Position numbers and translations under genes: made by a program
Source: an uncultured Bacilli bacterium
GTDB lineage: Bacteria > Bacillota_I > Bacilli_A > RF39 > UBA660
Direction: 5' to 3'
Length of the DNA: 64,000 nt
Assembly (NCBI GenBank): GCA_934098525.1
Contig: CAKONZ010000003.1
Coordinates: 1-64,000 of the forward strand
The notes under the pieces: model-generated
Databases searched by the model: none
What the model was told of the DNA's origin: nothing
The model's input: the letters and a program-made list of their open reading frames with translations, nothing else
In this document: one piece after another, positions 45,044-53,883 of the stretch
Layout of the letters: the number at the start of each line of letters is the position of its first letter
Numbering within the stretch: the stretch's first letter is position 1

Positions 45044-46289
45044 TTGCATTTTTTTTAAGTTTGTTTCTTCCTAGGTTTGTTGTTTGATATATTTTATACA
45101 TTGTTTTATTTATTACTAAATCAAATTCACCAATATATTCAGTTACATCAGCATTATATCCTAATTTCATTTCATTTAAACCTTTAAATTTATTGTTGTC
45201 TGCAAAATATCCTGTTATAGCGTTTAAATCAAAATATACGGCACCAAGTTTTGAGTATTTGTTGATTATATGCCATTTTAGTAAAAAGGTTGGATAATAT
45301 AATGAAAATGCTGGATTTTGTCCTTCTATTAGCAATTCTACGCTGTATTTTTGAATTACTATTGCAGTTGCTGCTATAATTATTCCTTGAGGATTTTTTT
45401 CTAGCAAATTAGAAGCTGTTATTAACTCTTTTTTGTAAATAGTTAATAATTTGTCTGATTGTATTTTTCTATTCATTAATTTGTTATCATTAGTGTTTTT
45501 TTGATATTCAAGATTAAGTTGGTTATTTATTTCTATTTCATCTTCATAAATTGCTTTTATATTTTTTAGATATGCTTCTGTATTTAATTTAGCAAAATAT
45601 AATTCTAGGTTATTACCAAAGCAATTTGCTAAATTTTGATAGTATTCTAAATTACGATAATGTTTTTTTGCTACAAAGCTATAAAATAGTTTTATGTCAT
45701 TATGATTTCCTTGTAATATTTCTACACCACGACTTTGAGCTTTTCTAATTTTATTTTTTATATTTTTTTCTATGTTATTAAACATTGTTTCACTTGAACC
45801 AGTAACTTTTAGTATTGCATTCCATCTTGGTTTTAGGGTTCCAAAAAATTTGTTTTCTCCAAAATAAACATATCCTATTTTTTCTAAAAACGGTATGATA
45901 TCGTTTGAATGAGGACTTGGAATTATATTTCCTTCTTTATCACGTTTGTTATTTATTACTGGTGGATCTATTTTTAAAAATACTACTCTTTTTGTTGATA
46001 AAAATCTTTTTAATTTATATGTTGCTTCTTTTAATAATTCTCTATCATCGTAGTTTAGTAAAAATCCTCTTGGAGCATATGCATATTTATAACTTCCAAA
46101 TAATGTTTGATCAATTATTAATGTAGCACCAATTAAAGAATTAGAATCATCAATGAAGCCATAGTAATTTACATTGTAACCACATTTTTGCATTAAATTT
46201 CCATAGCTTGATGTTTGGTACATAGTATGAAGAGGATGATTTTGTGAAAAATTATCAAATTGTTCATTATTTAATATAACTATTTTCAT
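45039..46289 (-). CDS. FemAB/MurM-like peptidoglycan bridge aminoacyltransferase
   Basis: 416 aa with two GNAT-like halves: HPLHTMYQTSSYGNLMQKCG near the start and YAPRGFLLNYDD; second half YFDLNAITGYFADNNKFKGL and NEMKLGYNADVTEYIGEFDL near the end. The central helical arm (about 240-285, YEDEIEINNQLNLEYQK) is the antiparallel coil found in FemA/FemX/MurM. It would add an amino acid from aminoacyl-tRNA to the lipid II side chain. The amino acid is not predictable. Convergent with the Nudix gene. Confidence 0.88.
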   Translation of the reverse strand: MKIVILNNEQFDNFSQNHPLHTMYQTSSYGNLMQKCGYNVNYYGFIDDSNSLIGATLIIDQTLFGSYKYAYAPRGFLLNYDDRELLKEATYKLKRFLSTKRVVFLKIDPPVINNKRDKEGNIIPSPHSNDIIPFLEKIGYVYFGENKFFGTLKPRWNAILKVTGSSETMFNNIEKNIKNKIRKAQSRGVEILQGNHNDIKLFYSFVAKKHYRNLEYYQNLANCFGNNLELYFAKLNTEAYLKNIKAIYEDEIEINNQLNLEYQKNTNDNKLMNRKIQSDKLLTIYKKELITASNLLEKNPQGIIIAATAIVIQKYSVELLIEGQNPAFSLYYPTFLLKWHIINKYSKLGAVYFDLNAITGYFADNNKFKGLNEMKLGYNADVTEYIGEFDLVINKTMYKIYQTTNLGRNKLKKNAK

Positions 46290-46396
46290 TTTATCCTCCT
46301 TTTTATTACATTATTATGATATCTTTTTTTAAGAAAAAAATCAATAAAATTAATCATAATTGAATTTTTTTACATATATATTTTATTGGTGATTAA

Positions 46397-47326
46397 ATGC
46401 TTGGTATATATTTTTTGCTGTTTTCTTTTGTTACAGTTTTTTTAAGTATAAAAATTTCTTATTATGCAGATATTTTAAGTTCTAAATATAATGTTTCAAA
46501 AGGACTAGTAGGTGGATTATTATTAGCAGGTGTTACTAGTTTACCTGAGTTTATTACTTGTTTTTCTTCATTACAGCTTAATAATCCTTCTTTAATTATA
46601 GGGGATATACTAGGAAGTAATTTATTTAATATAGTTATGATATCTTTTTTTGATATTTTGTTTGTTAAAAGGTTTATTTTTATTAATAGGAAGACTCATC
46701 ATACTTATATTTATTTGTGTTTATTGATAATTTATATAATTATTATTCTTTCTTATTTTAATATTATTAGTTTTTCAGGATTGTTAATTTTTCTTATTTA
46801 TATATTTTATATTTTTAAAACAAAAGATGATGTAAATAATAAGAAAAAAATAGGTGGATATAAAAGTGTACTGATAAAGCTTTTGATTACTTCTTTCTTT
46901 TTGGTTATTTCTAGTGTTTTATTAACAATTGTTGTTAATAAGATTTCTATAACTTATAATAGTTTTTCTAGTAGTTTAATAGGTGCTGTATTACTTGGTA
47001 TTACAACAAGTTTACCAGAGGTTATAACACTTTTAACTCTTATAAATGTTGGAAATTATGATTTAGCTTTTTCTAATATACTAGGAAGTAATATGTTTAA
47101 TTTTTTAGTTTTAGTAGTGGGAGACTTATTATTAAATGGTATATGTATTTTTGATATTATGGATAATAAAGCATATGTACTTGCTTTTTTGGGATTAATT
47201 ATTACTTTTATTAGTATGATTTTGAATTTTAGAAAGAAGAGTTATACAAAATTTACATATATTTTGTTTTCTGTTTTGATTTTAATAACTTATTTTATAT
47301 TTTGGCTCTTTAATTTTATTTATTGA
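46397..47326 (+). CDS. Sodium/calcium exchanger-family membrane antiporter
   Basis: 309 aa with about ten spans and two alpha-repeats: GGLLLAGVTSLPEFITCF...GDILGSNLFNI (about 38-80) and GAVLLGITTSLPEVITLL...SNILGSNMFNF (about 205-235). The acidic residues in TSLPE and the GSN motifs are the ion sites of the CaCA superfamily. Exchange of Ca2+ or K+ for Na+ or H+; ions not determined. No close partner gene. Confidence 0.9.
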   Translation: MLGIYFLLFSFVTVFLSIKISYYADILSSKYNVSKGLVGGLLLAGVTSLPEFITCFSSLQLNNPSLIIGDILGSNLFNIVMISFFDILFVKRFIFINRKTHHTYIYLCLLIIYIIIILSYFNIISFSGLLIFLIYIFYIFKTKDDVNNKKKIGGYKSVLIKLLITSFFLVISSVLLTIVVNKISITYNSFSSSLIGAVLLGITTSLPEVITLLTLINVGNYDLAFSNILGSNMFNFLVLVVGDLLLNGICIFDIMDNKAYVLAFLGLIITFISMILNFRKKSYTKFTYILFSVLILITYFIFWLFNFIY

Positions 47327-47377
47327 TTTTCTTATCTTTTCGTGATAGAATATCATTAGTTATTAAGGAGGCAGTTT

Positions 47378-47602
47378 ATGAAAGCATTAGAAATAGTTTT
47401 AATAGTTGTTTGTATTTTGTTAATAGCAATTGTTTTATTACAAAGTGGAAAGGCTGAAGGAGCATCTCAAATAATTACTGGTGGTACTTCGGATTTATTT
47501 AAAAATAGAAAAGAAAGAGGTAGTGAACTATTTATTAGTAGAGCTACTTTGGTATTAGGAATTGTGTTTTTTGTTATTTGTATTATAATAACATTTCTAT
47601 AA
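47378..47602 (+). CDS. secG: Preprotein translocase subunit SecG
   Basis: 74 aa with two spans (about 4-21 and 54-73) joined by QSGKAEGASQIITGGTSDLF, the SecG loop with its conserved GxxxxGG. It lies before rnr, as in many Bacillota (secG-rnr-smpB). TAAGGAGGCAG is the ribosome binding site. A terminator overlaps its stop. Confidence 0.94.
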   Translation: MKALEIVLIVVCILLIAIVLLQSGKAEGASQIITGGTSDLFKNRKERGSELFISRATLVLGIVFFVICIIITFL

Positions 47603-47631
47603 AAAACTCATCAATTTGATGAGTTTTTTTG
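47601..47631 (+). terminator. Rho-independent terminator after secG
   Basis: AAAAAACTCATCAA / TTTGATGAGTTTTTTT, strong stem and T-run. Confidence 0.9.
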
Positions 47632-47672
47632 TTTTTTATGATAAGATATTATTAATAATGGAGGATTATTAT

Positions 47673-49775
47673 ATGAAGGATAGAATACTTAATATTTTAG
47701 AATTAAATAGAGGGGGAGCTTTAAGTTTAGATGATCTTTATAAGAAACTTGGATATTCGAATTTGTCTAAGGATGATTTTTTAGCGGTTATAGATGATTT
47801 AAAGGATGATAAAAAGATATATTGTGTTAATTCTAAACTTGATTTATATACTTTGAATCCTTTTTGTGAAGGAGTTTATCATATTTTAAGAAGTGGTAAA
47901 GATTTTGTTATAGTTGGTGATAAAGAGTATAGTGTTGATAATTCTAAAAGATTAAATTTAATGGATAAAGATAAGGTATTGATAAGAATTACTGATTTTG
48001 CTTCTTTAAAGTGTACAGTAAAAGAAATTATTAATAGATCTGGAATTATAGCAGAAATAAAAACAATAAAGGGAAAAAGATACGCTGTTACTAGTGATAA
48101 TGTAATGTATAAAGTTGATGATTTAAGTGATAGAATTGTTGATGGTATGATGGTTGGAATAAAAATTGATACTAGTAAGGCTGGAAATTATTATCATGCA
48201 AAATTAGATAGAGTTATAGCTCATAAAAATGCTCCTAAGATTGATGAAAGAAAAATATTATATGAAAATGGATTTGCTGTTGATTTTAGTGAAGATGTTT
48301 TTGATGAATTGAAAAGTTTTCCTACTGAATGTGATGCTAATGAGATTAAAAATCGAAGAGATTTAAGAGAAAAAATGATATTTACTATTGATGGTGATGA
48401 TACTAAGGATATAGATGATGCTGTTTCTTTAGAAATATTAGATAATGGTAATTATTTATTAGGAGTTCATATAGCTGATGTTTCTTATTATGTAAAGGAA
48501 AATTCTCATTTGGATTTGGAAGCTAGAGAAAGAGGCACAAGTGTTTATATGCCAGGAGTTGTTAGTCCTATGTATCCACCTCAATTGTCTAATGGAATAT
48601 GTTCTTTAAATCCTAATGTTGATCGTTTCGCTTTTTCTTGTGATATGGAATTTGATAATAATGGAAAGTTAATTGATTTTGATATATATAAAAGTGTTAT
48701 AAAATCAAATATTCAAATGACTTATAAAAATGTAAATAAAATATTAGATGAAAATTATGTTCCTTCTGGATATGAAAATTACGTTGAGACTTTGAAAGAA
48801 ATGAATAAATTAGCCTCTATATTTAAGAAAAGTAGAAAAGAAAGAGGTATGTTAGATTTTGATTCTAAAGAAGTTAAGATTTTAGTAGAAAATGATAAAG
48901 TATTAGATATTATTCCTAGGGAACAGGGTACGGGAGAGACGTTAATTGAGTATTTTATGTTAGCTGCTAATGAGTGTGTTGCTACTTATGCTTATAATAT
49001 GTTTGCATCATTTATTTATAGAGATCATGATGATCCTAATTATGAAAAGCTTACTAATGTAGTTAAGATTCTTAAAAATTATGGAGTAAAAATAAATACA
49101 AAGATCAAAGTTAATGATCCTAGATGTATTCAAGTATTACTTGAAGAATTAAAAGATGATGATAATTATGATATATATTCTAATATGGTACTTAGATGTA
49201 TGGCTAAAGCTTCTTATAAAACAAGTAATTTTGGACATTTTGGATTAGGAATCAAAGCATATAAAAATGAAGCATATACACATTTTACATCTCCTATTAG
49301 AAGATATCCTGATACTATGGTTCATAGAATTTTGTCAATGATTTTAGATGGTGATAGTGATAAGTTAATGCAAGATTCATATAAAGAATTTTTAACTGAG
49401 ATTGCTAATCATTCTTCAGAAATGGAACTTTTAGCGGATGATTGTGAAAGAGAAGCTAATAAGATGAATATGGCAACTTATATTAGTAAATATATTAATA
49501 AAAGTTTTAAAGGAAAAGTTGTTGGATTTACTAATCATGGTATGTATGTTAGACTTGATAATTATGTTGAAGGTAGGGTTTCTTATTCTAGTATGGATGA
49601 TTTTTATAGGTATGATCCTGATATGGAGATTATTGTTGGTGATAGAACTAAGAAGATTTATAGATTAGGTGATAAAGTTAATGTAGTTGTTGTGAAGGCT
49701 TCACGTGATAGTAGAGAAATTGATTTTGAAATAGTTAGAAAGGATATTAGAAATAAACATGGAGATAATAAATAG
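47673..49775 (+). CDS. rnr: Ribonuclease R
   Basis: 700 aa: N-terminal winged helix (NLSKDDFLAVIDDLKDD), cold-shock domains (about 70-215), RNB catalytic domain with IDGDDTKDIDDAVS (metal-binding Asp cluster, about 243-256) and HFTSPIRRYPDTMVHRI (about 540-556), then an S1 domain (about 610-690). It is a processive 3'-5' exonuclease that helps degrade non-stop mRNA with SmpB-tmRNA. ATG 47673 has AATGGAGGATT upstream. The upstream in-frame start 47616 overlaps the terminator. The 3' end overlaps smpB by 17 bases. Confidence 0.95.
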   Translation: MKDRILNILELNRGGALSLDDLYKKLGYSNLSKDDFLAVIDDLKDDKKIYCVNSKLDLYTLNPFCEGVYHILRSGKDFVIVGDKEYSVDNSKRLNLMDKDKVLIRITDFASLKCTVKEIINRSGIIAEIKTIKGKRYAVTSDNVMYKVDDLSDRIVDGMMVGIKIDTSKAGNYYHAKLDRVIAHKNAPKIDERKILYENGFAVDFSEDVFDELKSFPTECDANEIKNRRDLREKMIFTIDGDDTKDIDDAVSLEILDNGNYLLGVHIADVSYYVKENSHLDLEARERGTSVYMPGVVSPMYPPQLSNGICSLNPNVDRFAFSCDMEFDNNGKLIDFDIYKSVIKSNIQMTYKNVNKILDENYVPSGYENYVETLKEMNKLASIFKKSRKERGMLDFDSKEVKILVENDKVLDIIPREQGTGETLIEYFMLAANECVATYAYNMFASFIYRDHDDPNYEKLTNVVKILKNYGVKINTKIKVNDPRCIQVLLEELKDDDNYDIYSNMVLRCMAKASYKTSNFGHFGLGIKAYKNEAYTHFTSPIRRYPDTMVHRILSMILDGDSDKLMQDSYKEFLTEIANHSSEMELLADDCEREANKMNMATYISKYINKSFKGKVVGFTNHGMYVRLDNYVEGRVSYSSMDDFYRYDPDMEIIVGDRTKKIYRLGDKVNVVVVKASRDSREIDFEIVRKDIRNKHGDNK

Positions 49776-50199
49776 AGCTGCTAAGTTTAATTATTTTATT
49801 GAAGATGAAATAGAGTGTGGAATAGAGTTATCTGGAAATGAAGTAAAGTCTATAAGAGACGGTTCTTGTAATATAAAAGATAGTTATGCAATTATTAGAA
49901 AAAATGAAGTTTTTGTAATTAATATGTTTATAAAAAAATATAAAGATGCTTCATTATTTGCTTCTTCAGAAACTAGAAAAAGAAAACTTTTACTTCATAA
50001 GAAGGAAATAAGAAAATTAAATGATAAAGTTTCTAAAGAAAGCTATACTTTAGTTCCTTTAAAGGTTTATTTTTCTAATTCAAATAAAGTTAAATTATTA
50101 CTTGGTGTTTGTAAAGGTAAAAAGAATTTTGATAAAAGAGAATCTTTAAAAGAAAGAGATATTAAATTAAGAATGGAAAGAGATATTAAAAATTATTGA
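49759..50199 (+). CDS. smpB: SsrA-binding protein SmpB
   Basis: 146 aa: RAAKFNYFIEDEIECGIELSGNEVKSIRDG (positions 6-35) and LLLHKKEIRKLNDKVSKESYTLVPLKVYF, the OB-fold residues binding the tRNA-like domain of tmRNA, then a basic C-terminal tail. Start lies inside the end of rnr (CATGGAGATAA). Clustered with rnr and ssrA, forming the trans-translation unit. Confidence 0.96.
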   Translation: MEIINRAAKFNYFIEDEIECGIELSGNEVKSIRDGSCNIKDSYAIIRKNEVFVINMFIKKYKDASLFASSETRKRKLLLHKKEIRKLNDKVSKESYTLVPLKVYFSNSNKVKLLLGVCKGKKNFDKRESLKERDIKLRMERDIKNY

Positions 50200-50239
50200 T
50201 TTTTAGGTTTTTTGTGTTAAAATTATAGTAGGTGAGAAT

Positions 50240-51271
50240 ATGAAGGATAAGAAAATATATAAGACAACAATTTATTTGTGTTTATTAGTGCTTTTATACA
50301 TTGGATTATTAGTTTCTTATGCATATTCTTATTTTGCTTTTTCTTCTTTGGGAGAAAGTACTACTTCTATTGAAACTTGTTCAGTTGATATGGCAGTTAC
50401 TGATAAAAATAATATAGGACTAGTTGCAGGGTATCCAATAGATGACGATCTTGTAGATAGTTTTAAACCATATAAGATTACTATTTCTAATAATAGTAAG
50501 TGTAAAAAAATTAATTATTATTTAAATATGAAGAACTTTTGTGATATTTGTGATAGTACAGATGGAAATTGCACTGTTGGAGATAAAACAATTTCTTGTT
50601 TAGATAATTATAAAATAGATCCTAGTTTGATTAGATATAAGGTAAAAAATATCACTACAAATCAAGAATTTGTAGGTACTAATCCTGAGTATATGTATAT
50701 CCCAGGTGCTTTTACTAATAATTCTGAAAGTGTTGAATTAGAGATAAGGCTTTGGATATCAAAAGATGCTAAGAATGAAGATTTATATGTATATAATAAT
50801 GGGGTTTTATTAGAGAATGATGGAAAACCTGTTACAAAAACATATTCTTCTAAGTTAAATACTTTAGTTTCTACTAGGAATAATGAATATAATTTAGCTG
50901 TTTTTGATAATAATTATTTTAATCTTTTAGAAGATGGTAGTTACGGGAATAAGCTTGCATTGACAGATCTTGATAATCAAAATATTCTTAAGAAAGTATG
51001 GAAGAATAATACAAGTTATAAGGTTGATTACAAAGTAAAAGCCCCGGTAAATACTAATATTACATTAGTTAATACTTATACCGATGGATCTATGTCTCAA
51101 AGCTATCAGACTTCTAATGGTGATTTTGTTTCTGTTAGTTATGTTACTGATAGTAATAAAACAGTTGATAAGTTTATTATTATTTATAATAATAGTGATA
51201 ATACAGATAATGAAAATACATTCTTTATTAAAGATTTAAATATTTTTGAGGTAAATAGTGAGAATCAATAA
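50240..51271 (+). CDS. Surface-exposed protein of unknown function
   Basis: 343 aa with one N-terminal hydrophobic segment (IYLCLLVLLYIGLLVSYAYS, about 10-29) and a large Asn/Tyr-rich extracytoplasmic part. Four closely spaced Cys (CDICDSTDGNC, about 94-104, and earlier CSVDM, CKK) may form disulfides. The AYSYFAFSS segment after the span resembles TasA/camelysin starts. The later half is beta-rich. No family assigned. It sits between smpB and ssrA with GTAGGTGAG upstream of its ATG and ends four bases before the ssrA promoter. Confidence 0.6.
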   Translation: MKDKKIYKTTIYLCLLVLLYIGLLVSYAYSYFAFSSLGESTTSIETCSVDMAVTDKNNIGLVAGYPIDDDLVDSFKPYKITISNNSKCKKINYYLNMKNFCDICDSTDGNCTVGDKTISCLDNYKIDPSLIRYKVKNITTNQEFVGTNPEYMYIPGAFTNNSESVELEIRLWISKDAKNEDLYVYNNGVLLENDGKPVTKTYSSKLNTLVSTRNNEYNLAVFDNNYFNLLEDGSYGNKLALTDLDNQNILKKVWKNNTSYKVDYKVKAPVNTNITLVNTYTDGSMSQSYQTSNGDFVSVSYVTDSNKTVDKFIIIYNNSDNTDNENTFFIKDLNIFEVNSENQ

Positions 51272-51274
51272 ATG

Positions 51275-51303
51275 TTGATATCTTGCTTTTTTTATGTTAT
51301 AAT
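51275..51303 (+). promoter_or_regulatory. Promoter of ssrA
   Basis: TTGATA (51275-51280), 17-base spacer, TATAAT (51298-51303), ending 10 bases before the mature 5' end. Confidence 0.8.
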
Positions 51304-51313
51304 CTAGTTACTT

Positions 51314-51658
51314 GGGGACGATTTGGTTTCGACAGAAGTGTAAAGGTATGAGTGGCAAGTAGTAGGAATACTTAAAATTCAAAATTAAATATAACTGGAA
51401 ACAGAAATTTAGCTTTTGCCTAATATAATTTAATGGGCAAGCTCTTTTATGATTTTTACTCACGGAGTCATTTAAGGGCAATATCTAGTGAGTTATATTA
51501 TTATTTTTCTTATGAATAATAATGAATTTTAATAAGATAGTTATTTTTTTGGGCGTTAGTTACTGAATAAAATAATGAAATTATATAACTAACTAAACTT
51601 GTAGATACTTGTATAATTTTGCTTTTGGACAGGGGTTCAATTCCCCTCGTCTCCACCA
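51314..51658 (+). ncRNA. ssrA: Transfer-messenger RNA (tmRNA)
   Basis: The 5' end GGGGACGATTTGGTTTCGAC and the 3' end with T-arm GGGGTTCAATTCCCC and acceptor CGTCTCCACCA form the tRNA-like domain. The acceptor arms pair with one G-U. The internal coding part ends NLAFA at TAA 51421, preceded by KLNITGNR; the resume codon is not certain, so the tag length is not fixed. About 345 nt is normal. SmpB and RNase R genes are just upstream. Confidence 0.95.
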
Positions 51659-51694
51659 AATTGATTGATAACTCGAACTTTTCGATATAATATA

Positions 51695-51730
51695 AAAACT
51701 ACTTTCAATAATTTGAAGGTAGTTTTGTTT
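51695..51730 (+). terminator. Rho-independent terminator of ssrA
   Basis: AAAACTACTTTCAA pairs with TTGAAGGTAGTTTT; then GTTTTAC. Confidence 0.75.
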
Positions 51731-51737
51731 TACAATT

Positions 51738-51983
51738 TTATCTATGTATTTCATTATTGCTTTTTTCTTTAGTAGAATTATTGTAAAATCCATAGGCGAT
51801 ATTAATATCATTTGTTAGTTTTGAAGCTTCTGCTAAAGAGATTTCATGATTCATGACTTTTGATTTTATATTACTTAATAGTTTGGCTCTTTCATTTTCT
51901 AATTGTTCTTGAGTTTTTTGTTTTCCAATTAGATGGTAATTATAAATAAAAGTGAATAAGTTTTTTGTATAATCACCAATATA
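51738..51983 (-). pseudogene. Minus-strand ORF remnant downstream of ssrA
   Basis: On the minus strand an open frame ends at 51738 and reads, toward its end, EQLENERAKLLSNIKSKVMN then SLAEASKLTNDINIAYGFYN. It is open back to about 52000 without a good start codon. It looks protein-like and helical but is unrecognised and probably truncated. The 3' flank of ssrA is a common integration site, so it may be a trace of a lost element. Bases 51659-51999 hold otherwise only the terminator. Confidence 0.35.
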
Positions 51984-51999
51984 TATATGGAGGATAAAT

Positions 52000-52188
52000 A
52001 TGAATGATTTATTTTATATTAAAGAAGTATTTGATTTGAATTATTTACTTATTAATAAGTGTTGTTATTATTATTACGAGGTTTTAAAAGATAGTAATAA
52101 GATTTTGATTAATAATATTAAGAAGAGCCATATTAAGAATCTAAATAGTATTGTTGGACTTTTGGAGGATATAGATGAGAGAAATTGA
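52000..52188 (+). CDS. Small unknown protein, first of a coupled pair
   Basis: 62 aa, helical, with NYLLINKCCYYYYEVLKDS; no signal peptide. ATATGGAGGATAAAT is a strong ribosome binding site, and the gene overlaps the next by 14 bases. The alternating Leu/Tyr helices with a CC pair recall small spore-coat or DUF-type helical proteins, but I cannot assign it. Likely real because of the ribosome binding site and coupling. Confidence 0.55.
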   Translation: MNDLFYIKEVFDLNYLLINKCCYYYYEVLKDSNKILINNIKKSHIKNLNSIVGLLEDIDERN

Positions 52189-52423
52189 TTATTTGATTGA
52201 TATTTTGTATAGTGAAAAATATTTGCTTGATGTGTGTAGTAATATAATTGGTTCGGTAGAAAGTGATAATTTTCATGATTTTTTACTTGGTATATTCGAT
52301 GAGGTTGATGAGATTATTAGAAATGTAAATAAATGTATAATTAATAATGGTAAAAGTTGTGAATATGATATGTCTATGCTTATTAGTGAGTTTAATGATA
52401 AGCTTAATGCTATTGAATATTAA
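52175..52423 (+). CDS. Small unknown acidic helical protein
   Basis: 82 aa, acidic, predicted helical: MREIDYLIDILYSEKYLLDV and FLLGIFDEVDEIIRNVNKC. The start lies inside the preceding gene with TTGGAGGAT upstream. The pair seems to share the pattern of two helices with Tyr and Cys. The shape recalls four-helix CotF/ferritin-like fragments, but the evidence is weak. It is followed by glyA. Confidence 0.5.
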   Translation: MREIDYLIDILYSEKYLLDVCSNIIGSVESDNFHDFLLGIFDEVDEIIRNVNKCIINNGKSCEYDMSMLISEFNDKLNAIEY

Positions 52424-52480
52424 AGGTTTTCCTTTTTTATTCTTTTTTTTTATGATAGAATTTTATTAGGAGATGATGTT

Positions 52481-53704
52481 ATGGATAAGATTTTGAGTGA
52501 TGCTTTAGAGATGGAGAAAAAAAGACAGGAAGAAAATATAGAGCTTATTGCTTCTGAAAATTATGTTTCTAAAGATGTTTTGACTTTACAGGGAAGTATT
52601 CTTACTAATAAGTATGCTGAGGGGTATCCTGATAAGAGATATTATGGTGGTTGTGAATATATAGATATTTTTGAAAAGCAGGCAATTAAGTATTTACAAG
52701 AGTTATATGGATGTAAGTACGCTAATGTTCAACCTCATTCTGGTAGTAGTGCTAATATGGCTGTATATAAAGCTTTACTTAATATTGGTGATACTGTTAT
52801 GGGAATGAATTTATCTCATGGTGGACATTTGACTCATGGGCATCCAATTAATTTTAGTGGACTTGATTATAATATAGTTTCATATAATGTTGATTTAAAT
52901 ACTGGTTATATTGATTATGATGAGGTTGAAAGGCTTGCTTGTGAAAATAAACCAAAAATGATTATAGCAGGGTATAGTGCCTATCCTAGAAAAATAGATT
53001 TTAAAAGATTTAGGGAAATATGTGATAAGTGTGGTGCTTATTTAATGGTTGATATGGCACATATAGCTGGTTTAGTGGCAGCTGGTGTTCATGAAAGTCC
53101 GATTGGATATGCTGATGTTGTTACTTCTACAACACATAAAACTTTGAGGGGACCTCGTGGAGGAATAATTCTTACTAATAATGAGGATATTGCTAAAAAA
53201 ATTGATAAGATAATTTTCCCTGGTATTCAAGGAGGACCTTTAATGCATGTTATTGCTGCTAAGGCTCAATGTTTTTATGAGGCTTTACAACCGGAATTTA
53301 AGGTTTATCAACAACAAATTGTTAATAATTCAAAAGCATTTGCTGATCAATTTATTAAAAATGGAGTTGTTTTAGTAAGTGGTGGTACAGATAATCATTT
53401 AATGCTTTTGGATGTTAAGAGTAGTTTTAATATAACTGGTAAGGAGGCTGAAAAGATACTTGATTCTATTCATATCACTTGTAATAAGAATACGATTCCT
53501 GGTGATACTGAATCGCCTTTTGTTACTAGTGGTATAAGAGTTGGTACAGCTGCTATGACTACTCGTGGTTTTAATGAAGATGATTTTAGAATGGTAGCAG
53601 ATATTATATGTAAGGCTTTAAGAAATAAAGATAATTTTGATATTTTGGATAATTGTCGTGAGGAAGTTTTGTGTTTGACTAAAAAATATCCTTTATATGA
53701 GTAA
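52481..53704 (+). CDS. glyA: Serine hydroxymethyltransferase
   Basis: 407 aa, PLP enzyme of fold type I. ENIELIASENYVSKDVL at the start (about 18-34), HSGSSANMAVYKALL (about 86-100), the PLP lysine in STTHKTLRGPRGG (Lys about 219) and TIPGDTESPFVTSGIRVGT are all canonical. It interconverts serine and glycine with tetrahydrofolate, feeding one-carbon metabolism. TTAGGAGATGATGTT precedes the ATG. Confidence 0.97.
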   Translation: MDKILSDALEMEKKRQEENIELIASENYVSKDVLTLQGSILTNKYAEGYPDKRYYGGCEYIDIFEKQAIKYLQELYGCKYANVQPHSGSSANMAVYKALLNIGDTVMGMNLSHGGHLTHGHPINFSGLDYNIVSYNVDLNTGYIDYDEVERLACENKPKMIIAGYSAYPRKIDFKRFREICDKCGAYLMVDMAHIAGLVAAGVHESPIGYADVVTSTTHKTLRGPRGGIILTNNEDIAKKIDKIIFPGIQGGPLMHVIAAKAQCFYEALQPEFKVYQQQIVNNSKAFADQFIKNGVVLVSGGTDNHLMLLDVKSSFNITGKEAEKILDSIHITCNKNTIPGDTESPFVTSGIRVGTAAMTTRGFNEDDFRMVADIICKALRNKDNFDILDNCREEVLCLTKKYPLYE

Positions 53705-53711
53705 TAAAATG

Positions 53712-53740
53712 TTGACAAATGAATAATTATTATGTATAAT
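53712..53740 (+). promoter_or_regulatory. Consensus promoter of infC-rpmI-rplT
   Basis: Perfect TTGACA (53712-53717) and TATAAT (53735-53740) with 17-base spacer, about 140 bases before the infC start. Confidence 0.9.
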
Positions 53741-53870
53741 TTACGTTGTAAAAAAAGAAAGAGATGTATTTATCCACCTGATAACTATTTGGTTATGGGT
53801 TAAACGCTTGAAAAAAGAGATATTTTTTGTGTGTGGATAAGAGTACATTTCGTACTCTTTTTATATTTTT
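53741..53870 (+). promoter_or_regulatory. L20-type leader RNA of the infC operon
   Basis: The leader between promoter and ribosome binding site contains TTATCCACC (about 53769) that can pair with GTGTGTGGATAA (about 53830) and an inner stem CTGATAACTATTTGGTTATGGG. The end overlaps a terminator stem. In Bacillota, L20 binds such a leader and favours the terminator. Identity rests on position, pairing and gene order. Confidence 0.65.
53839..53865 (+). terminator. Attenuator terminator in the infC leader
   Basis: AAGAGTAC / GTACTCTT stem (53839-53846, 53852-53859) with T-run; the left arm overlaps the GGATAAG of the leader's antiterminator-like pairing. Confidence 0.8.
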
Positions 53871-53883
53871 GGAGGTGTTTAAT

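Noticed and set aside
47616..47672. Longer RNase R starting at 47616
   Set aside because: The added codons overlap the secG terminator T-run; ATG 47673 has a strong GGAGG at proper spacing.
51593..51811. Minus-strand ORF with GELNPCPK across the tmRNA 3' end
   Set aside because: It is the antisense of the tmRNA acceptor/T-arm, a common false gene.
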